From Thalassospira tepidiphila MCCC 1A03514 (lineage in GTDB: Bacteria > Pseudomonadota > Alphaproteobacteria > Rhodospirillales > Thalassospiraceae), in NCBI RefSeq assembly GCF_001662875.1, contig NZ_JPVZ01000007.1, forward strand, positions 1-64,000: 64,000 bases of DNA, given 5' to 3'. Positions within the stretch are counted from its first letter, which is position 1. Every line of letters starts with the position of its first letter. The position numbers and the translations under genes are program-made. Shown here in pieces: positions 27,518 to 35,442 of the stretch. The notes below the pieces were generated by a model. It was not told where the DNA came from and ran no database searches. It was given only the letters and a program-made list of their open reading frames with translations.

Positions 27518-28480
27518 TTATCGAAACACTAACGATTGGTGCGCGCCAAACCCGGCCATGACACCGGCGGCCGACGCCAACGTTGCATTGTGACGTGCAG
27601 TTGCGGCGTCACCGGCGGCAAATACCCCTGGCACACTGGTTTCCTGACTGGGATCAACAGCAATGAACGGACCCTGTGGTCCTTCATCAAATCGGCACCC
27701 CAGCATCTCGGCAACCGGGTTTGGCATGGAAACGGTTGGACCGGCGAAAATGGTTTGAATATGCAAAATGCGCCCGTCCGCCAACCGAACACCATCAATG
27801 ACCGGTGCCTTGCCCAGAATTTCGACAATCGGCGAATGTTCGATGGTGATGCCACGATCACGCATGGCCAGTACCATGTCGTTATCGGGCATATGTTCAG
27901 ACTGGCTGAAATAGGTGGTCGGTCCCCAGTCAGGCAGCATCATTGCTTGATGGCTTGACGCTGGCATGGTCGCGATGACACCGATCTGGCTATCGCGCAC
28001 TTCATAGCCATGGCAATATGGGCAATGCAAAACCGTTTTGCCCCAGCGTTCGGCAAGGCCGGGAATATCGGGCAGGCTATCGCGTACGCCGGTGGCCAGA
28101 ATGATACGCCGGGCTTCAAGGGCCCCACCATCGGCAAGTTTCAGTCCAAACAGCGGATCGGATGCATCGCGAAGCGTGCAGGCCATGGCGTCGGTGACCA
28201 GCCCGCGACGAAAATCAACAGTTTCATAGCGACAAAGCTGATCAATGGCGGTAGTGCGAATTTCGGCCGGGGTTTTGCCGTCATGACCCAGAACTCCGTG
28301 GGCGGTGATTGCAAAACGGTTACGGGGCTCTCCGGCATCAATCACACATATATCGCACCGGGCGCGCGCAAGCTGCATCGCTGCCGAAAGCCCGGCGAAC
28401 CCGGCCCCGATAACGGCGACGTCATATTGTTTCTTGCTTGCCGTGGTTGATTGGGCAGCAGAAGGGACATTTGGTGACAT
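27518..28480 (-). CDS. Thioredoxin-reductase-like FAD/NAD(P) oxidoreductase
   Basis: 320 residues with a class II pyridine nucleotide-disulfide oxidoreductase fold. The FAD site is YDVAVIGAGFAGLSAAMQLA, the ATG motif is RIILATGVRD, and the C-terminal FAD segment is GVFAAGDAATARHN. The redox pair is CPYCH rather than the CATC of true thioredoxin reductase, and the NADPH GGGDSA signature is absent (GVIATMPASS is found instead). This places it in the group of TrxR-like proteins of uncertain partner. It is divergent from an Rrf2 regulator, an arrangement suggesting joint redox or nitrosative control. AGGAAAT precedes the ATG. Confidence 0.85.
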   Translation of the reverse strand: MSPNVPSAAQSTTASKKQYDVAVIGAGFAGLSAAMQLARARCDICVIDAGEPRNRFAITAHGVLGHDGKTPAEIRTTAIDQLCRYETVDFRRGLVTDAMACTLRDASDPLFGLKLADGGALEARRIILATGVRDSLPDIPGLAERWGKTVLHCPYCHGYEVRDSQIGVIATMPASSHQAMMLPDWGPTTYFSQSEHMPDNDMVLAMRDRGITIEHSPIVEILGKAPVIDGVRLADGRILHIQTIFAGPTVSMPNPVAEMLGCRFDEGPQGPFIAVDPSQETSVPGVFAAGDAATARHNATLASAAGVMAGFGAHQSLVFR

Positions 28481-28528
28481 TGCATTTCCTCGTCAAACAT
28501 ATGGATGTGTTTCATGTAACTTTATAAG

Positions 28529-28538
28529 TATCGTGATA
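28529..28538. promoter_or_regulatory. TATC-GT-GATA palindrome between the flavoprotein and Rrf2 genes
   Basis: A perfect 10-base inverted repeat within the AT-rich divergent region, a candidate binding site for the Rrf2 protein. Position is the only support. Confidence 0.3.
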
Positions 28539-28631
28539 TGAGTGAGTCAAAGGAATTCGAAACTTTTGTTGTTGCGAGATGTGCCAAGTGCTACGAATTG
28601 CTGGAAATCAAACCCGCATCAGGAGTTCGCA

Positions 28632-29090
28632 ATGCGCCGTGACAGCCGACTTTCGCGCATGCTGCATGTTCTTATTCATATGGACCGGATAGACGGTGCT
28701 GCGACGTCTGATCAAATCGCGCAGATGCTTGGGACAAATCCGGTGGTGGTGCGACGAACCATGGCAGGGCTTCGCGATGACGGGTATGTGCATTCGGAAA
28801 AAGGTCACGGTGGTGGCTGGGTTTTGACCAGGCCCTTATCGGAAATCACGATGCTCGATATACACCGCGCCATTGGCAATCCCGCTTTCTTTGCCGTTGG
28901 AGTTGCCGTCGATCATCCGGAATGCCTTGTTGAACAGGCGGTTAATTCGGCACTTGGCAGTGCGTTCGAGGCTGCTGAAAAACTGCTGATCGAAAAATTT
29001 GCCTCTGTCACATTGGCCGATCTGGCCGATGAGTTTGATCAGCGCATGGCAAAGATTGCCAATAAACCAACCTGCGAGCTTTCCCGTTAA
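28632..29090 (+). CDS. Rrf2-family transcriptional regulator
   Basis: 152 residues. The winged helix reads SRLSRMLHVLIHMDRIDGAA then TSDQIAQMLGTNPVVVRRTM, with the wing KGHGGGWVLTRPL. Iron-sulfur members such as IscR or NsrR have three clustered cysteines; this protein has only two cysteines (HPECLV and near the C-terminus), so it probably senses thiol redox state or something else. ATG at 28632 has AGGAG at the right distance; the frame is open further upstream without support. It is divergent from the thioredoxin-reductase-like gene, its likely target. Confidence 0.88.
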   Translation: MRRDSRLSRMLHVLIHMDRIDGAATSDQIAQMLGTNPVVVRRTMAGLRDDGYVHSEKGHGGGWVLTRPLSEITMLDIHRAIGNPAFFAVGVAVDHPECLVEQAVNSALGSAFEAAEKLLIEKFASVTLADLADEFDQRMAKIANKPTCELSR

Positions 29091-29138
29091 TCTTCATTCG
29101 AGCTGAAGTATCGGTTCTTCCAGTGGCGTGGTTACAGC

Positions 29139-29175
29139 AAAAAAAAGCCCGGTCAGGTGAGGCTGGCCGGGCTTT
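29139..29175 (-). terminator. Terminator between Rrf2 and LOG genes
   Basis: AAAGCCCGG (29144-29152) with CCGGGCTTT (29167-29175) and an A run at 29139-29146, which makes a T run for the minus-strand LOG gene. Confidence 0.8.
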
Positions 29176-29196
29176 GGTCAGGCTATTTTGCCGAGA

Positions 29197-29781
29197 TCAG
29201 AACAGCTTTTCGCGCGGGTCAAAGCGCGGGGCCGGTTCGGCGGCAAGCTGTTCAAAGATTTCATCGAGCGTGTTGGCCACAGTATAGAGGTTCTTGTGGC
29301 TGGGGCGGGCAAAGCCTTCGTCGATGATGGCGTCAATCATGTCAAAGCACTTGTCCCAATAGCCAAGCGCATTGAGGAACACCATCGGCTTGTCATGAAT
29401 GCCAAGCTGGCGAAGCGTCATGGCCTCGAACGCCTCATCGAGGCTGCCAAGCCCACCCGCAAGGGTGACAAACGCGTCCGAGCGACGGAACATCTCGACC
29501 TTGCGTTCATGCATCGATTTGCAAACGATCAGTTCGGACAGGCCGGTATGGCCGACTTCGATATCGTCAAGATGGGCCGGGATGATGCCCACGACCGATC
29601 CGCCATTTTGCATAACGCCATCTGCCACGGCCCCCATCAGACCGATCCGGCCGCCGCCATAAATCAGCGTGATGCCGCGTTCGGCCATCATTTTGCCAAA
29701 GGCGATGGCATTTTCCATGTGTTGCGGATTCTTGCCATCCGAAGCACCGCAAAAGACACAGATTGATTTTACTTTTGTCAT
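29197..29781 (-). CDS. LOG-family protein (cytokinin riboside monophosphate phosphoribohydrolase type)
   Basis: 194 residues of the TIGR00730 Rossmann family, often mislabelled lysine decarboxylase. Visible signatures are KSICVFCGASDGKNP, the nucleotide loop LIYGGGRIGLMGAVADG and MHERKVEMF with the catalytic Arg. The usual PGGxGTxxE motif reads AGGLGSLDE here: Pro to Ala and Thr to Ser, with the Glu kept. The family hydrolyses nucleoside 5'-monophosphates to a base plus ribose 5-phosphate. ATG at 29781 has AGG upstream; the longer frame to 29829 is unsupported. Probably a single gene. Confidence 0.9.
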   Translation of the reverse strand: MTKVKSICVFCGASDGKNPQHMENAIAFGKMMAERGITLIYGGGRIGLMGAVADGVMQNGGSVVGIIPAHLDDIEVGHTGLSELIVCKSMHERKVEMFRRSDAFVTLAGGLGSLDEAFEAMTLRQLGIHDKPMVFLNALGYWDKCFDMIDAIIDEGFARPSHKNLYTVANTLDEIFEQLAAEPAPRFDPREKLF

Positions 29782-30120
29782 GGCGACCTGCCTTGTGTTT
29801 CTTGTTTCGCAGGTAGCGGGGCCACGCATTTCTGAACGAAACCCCGTACGGAAAGGGACCTTAACCGATCCGATCGCATCTGTGGCAGTAATTTCCGCAT
29901 AGCAGCATCTGAAATTTATCGATCCTGCCCTGATTTGTTCGCCTTTGGCCGTAATCTTGCCAATTGGCTATGGCATTGACGGCCAAGCCGCCGAAGGCCG
30001 CAAATCGCGCGCTTTTTGTCGCAGGGTTAACAAGTTCTGAACCTGATTGTGGGATGGGTAATTCTCACAGCAGGAAACTGCGTTAAGCATATTCATAAGA
30101 AGAAGGCAGGACCGCCCAAC
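29782..30120. other. Gene-free divergent promoter region
   Basis: About 340 bases between the LOG gene (minus) and a membrane-protein gene (plus). I see no RNA gene or terminator. An AGGA ribosome-binding site for the right-hand gene lies at its end. Confidence 0.5.
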
Positions 30121-31098
30121 GTGTTTGTCGATAGTCCATTCATTCTCGCCATTGTGATATCGGGCATTATCGCCGCCGTTCTGATGCTGGCCTTGTGGCT
30201 GGGGTTGGAACGTTCCATCGCGCGTCGCCTTGTTCTGGGCGCGATCATTCCGGCGGTTGCCGTGGCCGTGCCAGCGGCCATCGGACTGCCTGAAACCGCA
30301 CGTGGTGGCGTGGGCGCAGCACTTTTGATGTTGGTGCTTGGCGGTGTCTGTGGCGCGATCATGGATATTTCGCGACTATCGGAACGCATATCGCTGGGCG
30401 TTGCCGGGCTGACGCTGCTTTTGGGCGGCTGGCTGGTGCTGGCGGCACCGATCCGGGGGCTTTCATACCATCCCGGTGCGATCCAGATTTTTGCATGGCT
30501 GGCGTTTCTGATTGTCGGCGGGTGTTTCCTATGGGTGACGCGCCCGGATTTCACCGAGGATGACGATGACGGGGCAAAACCCGCCAAAGGCAGGAAAGCC
30601 AAAAGTACCAAATCAAAATCCGGCAAGTCGACGACGGATGCCAAAAGCGACGTGGAAACAATCGCGAAACCCGGACCGATTGCGGTTTTAATGACCCTGG
30701 CTCTGGGGCAGGGGATCATCGTTCATCTGTTTGGCCTTGCCGATCATGTTGTGTTTCAGGCGGCCTTGACGGTGGCACTGTTTGTCGCGCTGATTTCTGA
30801 AAAGGCGGCCCCGCAATACCGGGTGGCGGTGTGGCTTGGCGTTGTTGGTGCGCTGATGTCGGGGGCTGCAAGTGCGATGATCATGGTGCCAGCATCCTGC
30901 CTTGCCTTTGCGGTGTTGCTTCTGGTGGTCTCCGCACGTCAGTCCTCGGTCAGGCTGGCGGCGCATCTGCCCACCGATAACCCGGCACAGGCCGCACTTT
31001 TGGGTATGATGATCCGGGTGGGTGTTCTGGCCCTGCCACTGATCATGGCCGCCCTTGTGGCCTATGTCGGGGCGGAGATGGCGGCCAGAAGCCTTTGA
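30121..31098 (+). CDS. Polytopic membrane protein with a charged central linker, family unknown
   Basis: 325 residues with about nine hydrophobic helices in two groups. The groups are separated near residues 142-185 by an acidic patch (TEDDDDGAKPAKG) and then a Lys/Ser/Thr-rich linker that is surely cytoplasmic and flexible. I do not recognise the family. The start is GTG at 30121 (VFVDSPFILA) with AGGA nine bases before; the frame is open upstream but the N-terminal extension is basic and unlike a membrane protein start. The downstream LysM gene is 220 bases away, so co-transcription is uncertain. Confidence 0.65.
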   Translation: MFVDSPFILAIVISGIIAAVLMLALWLGLERSIARRLVLGAIIPAVAVAVPAAIGLPETARGGVGAALLMLVLGGVCGAIMDISRLSERISLGVAGLTLLLGGWLVLAAPIRGLSYHPGAIQIFAWLAFLIVGGCFLWVTRPDFTEDDDDGAKPAKGRKAKSTKSKSGKSTTDAKSDVETIAKPGPIAVLMTLALGQGIIVHLFGLADHVVFQAALTVALFVALISEKAAPQYRVAVWLGVVGALMSGAASAMIMVPASCLAFAVLLLVVSARQSSVRLAAHLPTDNPAQAALLGMMIRVGVLALPLIMAALVAYVGAEMAARSL

Positions 31099-31317
31099 GC
31101 TCAAGGGTGTTTGAGCTGAGCGGTATTGCTCTCTTCATCTTTGCCTAACGGTTGCGATGTATCGTTTGTAGGTTACGTTATGGAAACTGCACGTACAAAG
31201 TAGTACAAGTTTCTAATTAACGTGCTCGCACGGGTTGTTTGAGGGGAATATGGCAAGCAATTTCAGTGTCTTGAGCATAAGAGTTATAAACATAAACATC
31301 GTTCAAGGATATTTCCG

Positions 31318-32442
31318 GTGAAGCGACCCTATATCCTCGTCATTGTCGGCGTTGTACTGATCATTGCAGCGATTGCGCTGAATTACATGCTGACCAAGAG
31401 TGCGGATGAAGAAACCGCACCGGCAGTAACACAGGCGCCTGCGGTTACCACCGAGACGACGCCAAACGAACCGGCGTCTGAACCGGCCACTGACGCACCT
31501 GCGATCACCAATCCAAGCTTTGATGTCGTGCGCATCGGCCCGGACGGAAATGCCGTCATTGCAGGCCGCGCCGAACCCAACAGCACGGTTCGCATCCGCG
31601 AGGGTGAAGAAGTGATTGGCGAAGCCACGGCTGACGAACGCGGTGAATGGGTCGTTCTGCCAAACAAACCGTTGGCCAGTGGCGATCGGGAATTGTCGCT
31701 TGAAGCCGAAGACGCCACCGGGAATGTTTCCAAGGCAGATGACAAGGTTGTTGTCCTGATCCCAGAGGAAAAGGCACCGGCAGCTACCAGTGAACAAAGC
31801 GGTGAAACCGGCGAGACCACAGGAACCGCCGGGGCCACCGACAGCGAACCGGCAAGCGAAAAGCAGCCTGTGATCGCGCTTAAGGTGCCATCTGATGGTG
31901 ACGGTGCGGTAACCGTAATGCAGGGACCAGCACCCGAGGCCGCAGCGAAACAGGAAGAAGGTTCTGATACGCAAAATGCGACGCTTCCGCGTCTGTCGAT
32001 TGATGTTGTCGACTACGATACCGAGGGCCGCGTTGCAATGTCGGGCAAGGCCGACCTTAATCACACAGTTCGGGTTTACCTTGATAACAACCATGTTGGC
32101 ACTGCGCCGGCCGATGAAAACGGCAACTGGGCACTGACCATCGGGCAGCCGATTGAGCCGGGCAACTACACGCTGCGCGCCGATCAGCTTGACAGTTCCG
32201 GCAAGGTGACCGCACGCGTTGAAATTCCGTTCGAACGTGCACGGCCAGACCAAATTCTTGAGCCGGGGTCACGCTATGTCGTTCAGCCTGGCAACAGCCT
32301 GTGGCGGATTGCGCGCAGTACTTATGGCGAAGGCCTGAAATACTGGGTGATCTATCATCAGAACCGCAACCAGATCCGCGATCCTGATCTGATTTATCCG
32401 GGGCAGATTTTCGCACTGCCGAACGAAGAAAATCAGCAATAA
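31318..32442 (+). CDS. Membrane-anchored protein with Ig-like domains and C-terminal LysM
   Basis: 374 residues. One N-terminal helix (residues 5-22) anchors it in the inner membrane. It is followed by a Thr/Glu/Pro/Ala-rich linker, an Ig-like domain (about 68-140: SFDVVRIGPDGNAVIAGRAE), another low-complexity linker, a second Ig-like domain (about 220-305) and a LysM near the end (VVQPGNSLWRIARSTYGEG, then YPGQIFALPN). The layout is that of an envelope protein reaching across the periplasm to bind peptidoglycan. The start is GTG 31318 with AAGGA upstream. A terminator follows, so it is transcribed separately from psd. Confidence 0.85.
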   Translation: MKRPYILVIVGVVLIIAAIALNYMLTKSADEETAPAVTQAPAVTTETTPNEPASEPATDAPAITNPSFDVVRIGPDGNAVIAGRAEPNSTVRIREGEEVIGEATADERGEWVVLPNKPLASGDRELSLEAEDATGNVSKADDKVVVLIPEEKAPAATSEQSGETGETTGTAGATDSEPASEKQPVIALKVPSDGDGAVTVMQGPAPEAAAKQEEGSDTQNATLPRLSIDVVDYDTEGRVAMSGKADLNHTVRVYLDNNHVGTAPADENGNWALTIGQPIEPGNYTLRADQLDSSGKVTARVEIPFERARPDQILEPGSRYVVQPGNSLWRIARSTYGEGLKYWVIYHQNRNQIRDPDLIYPGQIFALPNEENQQ

Positions 32443-32460
32443 GCATCACTTTTCTTTGCG

Positions 32461-32498
32461 AGGGGCAAAGCACATGGTAAGTGTGTTTTGCCCCTTTT
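32461..32498 (+). terminator. Terminator of the LysM gene
   Basis: AGGGGCAAA-G-CACA pairs with TGTG-TT-TTGCCCCT and is followed by TTT. It lies about 20 bases past the stop at 32442. Confidence 0.8.
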
Positions 32499-32629
32499 AA
32501 GTTTGGGGCCAAACAGTTGAACGCGGGTTGCGTTGCCCATCGTCATCACTAGATGGTAGGAAGGCGCCCGCACGGTACCATGCGTACCAAATTGATACGC
32601 CCAACCATGGCAACCAGGGAATAAAGACT

Positions 32630-33319
32630 TTGAAATCCGTTCTTGTGCCGATCAATCCCGAAGGCTGGAAATTCGTTGCGATCTTTGCGGCGATCACTGT
32701 GGGCTTGTTCCTGATTGCGGAACCGCTGGGCTGGATCGGCGTGATCCTGACACTTTGGTGCGCGTACTTCTTCCGCGACCCGGATCGCATTACCCCGACC
32801 GATGAAAATCTGGTGATTTCCCCGGCAGATGGCCGTGTTTGCATGATTTCGCAGGCGCCGCTGCCCAAGGAACTTGAGCTTGACGACAAAACCCCGCGCA
32901 CGCGTGTTTCGATCTTCATGAATGTGTTCAACGTTCATGTGAACCGCTGCCCGGTCAATGGCGAGATCGTTGGCGAGGCCTATGTGCCCGGCAAGTTCGT
33001 CAATGCGGAACTCGACAAGGCATCGGAAAACAACGAACGCCAGATCCTGCTTGTTCGTGACAAGGAAGGCCGCGAGTTTGGTGTTGTCCAGATTGCCGGT
33101 CTTGTCGCACGCCGCATCCTGTGTGATGTCGGCACCGGGTCGCAGCTTAAGGCGGGTGAGCGTTTCGGTCTGATCCGCTTTGGCTCGCGCGTGGATGTTT
33201 ACCTGCCCGAAGGCGTGTCACCCAACGTGATTGTCGGTCAAACCACGATTGCCGGTGAAACTGTTCTTGCCGATGTTTCGGCCAAGGGCAAGGAAGCCGC
33301 GGTCGGGGAGATCCGCTAA
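32630..33319 (+). CDS. psd: Phosphatidylserine decarboxylase proenzyme, short form
   Basis: Makes phosphatidylethanolamine from phosphatidylserine at the inner membrane. The 229-residue form matches the short PSD type. An N-terminal hydrophobic hairpin (about residues 15-45) is followed by [10 protein letters not shown] and [15 protein letters not shown]. The self-cleavage site is Gly-Ser at 185-186 in [11 protein letters not shown], Ser186 becoming the pyruvoyl group. The start is TTG 32630 ([13 protein letters not shown]) with AGGGA before it; upstream in-frame ATGs give an extension with no homology. It is coupled to pssA by a one-base overlap. Confidence 0.93.
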   Translation: MKSVLVPINPEGWKFVAIFAAITVGLFLIAEPLGWIGVILTLWCAYFFRDPDRITPTDENLVISPADGRVCMISQAPLPKELELDDKTPRTRVSIFMNVFNVHVNRCPVNGEIVGEAYVPGKFVNAELDKASENNERQILLVRDKEGREFGVVQIAGLVARRILCDVGTGSQLKAGERFGLIRFGSRVDVYLPEGVSPNVIVGQTTIAGETVLADVSAKGKEAAVGEIR

Positions 33320-34179
33320 TGGCAGGCGGCATCGATCCCATTCGTCGTCCCCGTCGCTTCAAGGCGCTGTCTTTGACACGCTTGGTGCCCAATGTGGCAA
33401 CGATAATGGGCATGTGTGCCGGTCTGACTTCGATCCGCTTTGCGATGCAGGATCGCTGGGAGGCTGCCGTTGCCGCCATTCTGATTGCAGGGATCATTGA
33501 CGGTCTTGATGGCCGTCTGGCCCGCATGCTTAATGCGTCCAGCCGCTTTGGCGGTGAACTCGACAGCCTGTCGGACTTTGTCTGCTTTGGCGTCGCACCG
33601 GCGATGATGCTGTATTTCTGGTCGCTGCATGAATTTGGCGGCATTGGCTGGGCGTTGTCGCTGCTGTTTGCCGTTTGCATGATGCTGCGTCTGGCGCGCT
33701 TCAATACGCAGATGCTGGGCGAACCGGAATTGCCGACATGGGCCTATCGGTTCTTTACCGGGGTTCCGGCTCCGGCGGCGGCCGCCCTTGCGATGTGGCC
33801 GATTGTCCTGACCTTCCAGTTTGGCGAAGGCATCTTTGACAGCCCGTATATCGTAGCACCTTATGGCGTGATTATCGCCGGTCTGATGGTGTCGCGTTTG
33901 CCGACATTCAGTTTCAAGAAGGTCAAGGTGCCGCGCGCTTGGGTACTGCCATTGATGTTGGCGTTCGGGGCGTCGGTGGCGTTTCTGGTGTCCTCGCCGT
34001 GGCTGACACTTTCGGTGATTGCCGGGGTCTATTTCATTACCTTCCCGCTGTCCTATCGTTCCTATCGCCGTATGGGCGTCGAGAACCAGCAAGAACAGGA
34101 TAAAGCGGACGAGGAAGATGATGATGGCGAACCCGATGATGATCCCGACGAGGGATTGAACCGCGTCCATCAGAACTGA
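33319..34179 (+). CDS. pssA: CDP-diacylglycerol-serine O-phosphatidyltransferase
   Basis: Makes phosphatidylserine from CDP-diacylglycerol and serine, supplying psd. The 286-residue polytopic protein carries the CDP-alcohol phosphotransferase motif D-G-L-D-G-R-x-A-R-x8-G-x3-D-x3-D, visible as GIIDGLDGRLARML then RFGGELDSLSDF. About eight helices follow, with a highly acidic cytoplasmic tail (KADEEDDDGEPDDDPDEG). It overlaps psd by one base (TAATG), so both steps of phosphatidylethanolamine synthesis are co-expressed. Confidence 0.95.
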   Translation: MAGGIDPIRRPRRFKALSLTRLVPNVATIMGMCAGLTSIRFAMQDRWEAAVAAILIAGIIDGLDGRLARMLNASSRFGGELDSLSDFVCFGVAPAMMLYFWSLHEFGGIGWALSLLFAVCMMLRLARFNTQMLGEPELPTWAYRFFTGVPAPAAAALAMWPIVLTFQFGEGIFDSPYIVAPYGVIIAGLMVSRLPTFSFKKVKVPRAWVLPLMLAFGASVAFLVSSPWLTLSVIAGVYFITFPLSYRSYRRMGVENQQEQDKADEEDDDGEPDDDPDEGLNRVHQN

Positions 34180-34194
34180 TCAAAAGATCAAAAC

Positions 34195-34223
34195 AAAAGC
34201 CGGCATCTTTGCCGGCTTTTTTT
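34195..34223. terminator. Bidirectional terminator after pssA
   Basis: AAAAGCCGGC (34195-34204) pairs with GCCGGCTTTT (34211-34220) followed by more Ts. It also serves the convergent binding-protein gene. Confidence 0.85.
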
Positions 34224-34224
34224 G

Positions 34225-35160
34225 TTATTGCGCCGATGACGGGCGGTATTCCAGACGGGTTTCGAAATGCTCGGCATGGATATATTGATCGCGGGCGGCA
34301 TAGAACCATTCCCGGTCACTCGCACCAAGCCAGTCGGCATAATAGTCCGTCCAGGGCATGTTCGGATGTGCATCGACAATGGCATTGATGGCTTCAATGG
34401 CCTTTTTGCCAGCTGGTGTTTTTGCACAGCCAATAGTGGCCTCAAGCAAGGTTGTGTTTCCGGCAATCGGTAGGGCCTTTATCAAAAGGTCGGGCGTCTG
34501 GGACCGACGGTAAAATTCCGCCTCGGACGGGAAATAGAGTGTCCAGTCAATCCGTTTGAGATCAAGCATCCGCACGAACTTGGTGTCTTCGGCGACCTCC
34601 ATGAGGCGGTCTGTATTGCGATACCGGTTCAACTGTCCGTCAACCAGGGTCCCGTAAGCGCGCCCAATTCGAACCGCGGTTGCAAGTTCCTCGTCTTTAA
34701 GAAGATCCTCGATCCTGATGTGGCCTTCGTCGTTCAGATAGGGCGCAAAACGGGCCTCATCCTCGGCGCGGATAACGATCGAGATCGGCAAATGCAGCAG
34801 AATGGTTTTGGCAAACGTAATATAGGTACGCCGTTCCGGCGTCGGGATCAGCGTGGTTGAGCAACGCAATTCACCATCGCCACTTTTCATTTCCGCCAGA
34901 AGCCGGGCCAGGGGCACATGCATAATGCGGTGCTGATACTGTGAAAGCCTGGCTGCGAACCAGTTCTGGGTGTCGGCGGCATAGCCGCTGAGTTCGCCGT
35001 AATCCTTGATGAATGCCGGCGCAAAGGACGGGACCGCCCAGATCAGTGATTGGTCGGGCACGGCATTTTCCGCCGTCGCTCCATGGGGGGCAAACGCGCC
35101 TAGCGCGCAGACAAGTCCAAATACCTGTGATCGCGCTTTATGCCAAACAGCCCATACCAT
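34225..35160 (-). CDS. Periplasmic solute-binding-like protein (family 3, TIGR02285-like)
   Basis: 312 residues with a signal region ending near GATAENA. The fold resembles polar-amino-acid binding proteins of family 3, with a two-lobe layout: SLIWAVPSFAPAFIKDYGEL at the start and CSTTLIPTPERRTYITFAK in the middle. No transporter genes are adjacent. Stand-alone proteins of this sort often lack a permease and may act in sensing. ATG at 35160 has AAAGGA upstream, and the basic extension to 35226 is unlikely. A distant paralog may be the gene at 57903-58718, which has the same general layout. Confidence 0.75.
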   Translation of the reverse strand: MVWAVWHKARSQVFGLVCALGAFAPHGATAENAVPDQSLIWAVPSFAPAFIKDYGELSGYAADTQNWFAARLSQYQHRIMHVPLARLLAEMKSGDGELRCSTTLIPTPERRTYITFAKTILLHLPISIVIRAEDEARFAPYLNDEGHIRIEDLLKDEELATAVRIGRAYGTLVDGQLNRYRNTDRLMEVAEDTKFVRMLDLKRIDWTLYFPSEAEFYRRSQTPDLLIKALPIAGNTTLLEATIGCAKTPAGKKAIEAINAIVDAHPNMPWTDYYADWLGASDREWFYAARDQYIHAEHFETRLEYRPSSAQ

Positions 35161-35350
35161 ATAGATCCTTTGTTTCCGCCGGAAAACAGTTCTCGATAAC
35201 CATTCTAAAAATACGCCCGGAAACATTAGGAAAGTGTGTATTCCGGCCTTCGCAGACGTAGAAAGGGGCGAAAAATTAAATGATTAAGATGTTTGAATGC
35301 AAAAGGTTACATCGCGATTAAACCACACGGCTTTGATTGCCGGCTTGAAG

Positions 35351-35384
35351 AAAAAAGTAACCGGCCCCCGGGGAGGGGGCCGGT
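35351..35384 (-). terminator. Terminator of the RND pump operon
   Basis: ACCGGCCCCC (35360-35369) pairs with GGGGGCCGGT (35375-35384). On the minus strand it is followed by TTAC and six Ts. Confidence 0.8.
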
Positions 35385-35442
35385 ATAACCGCACGGCGGG
35401 GTCGGGGGAAAAGTCGCGCGGCTATTGGGTTAAAGCGATCGA

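Noticed and set aside
31303-32253. Minus-strand frame of 316 residues opposite the LysM gene
   Set aside because: It is rich in Cys, Arg and Phe as antisense shadows are, and the sense frame has clear domains.
33316-34170. Minus-strand frame opposite pssA
   Set aside because: It is very His/Gln/Arg-rich, a typical antisense artefact of a membrane-protein gene.
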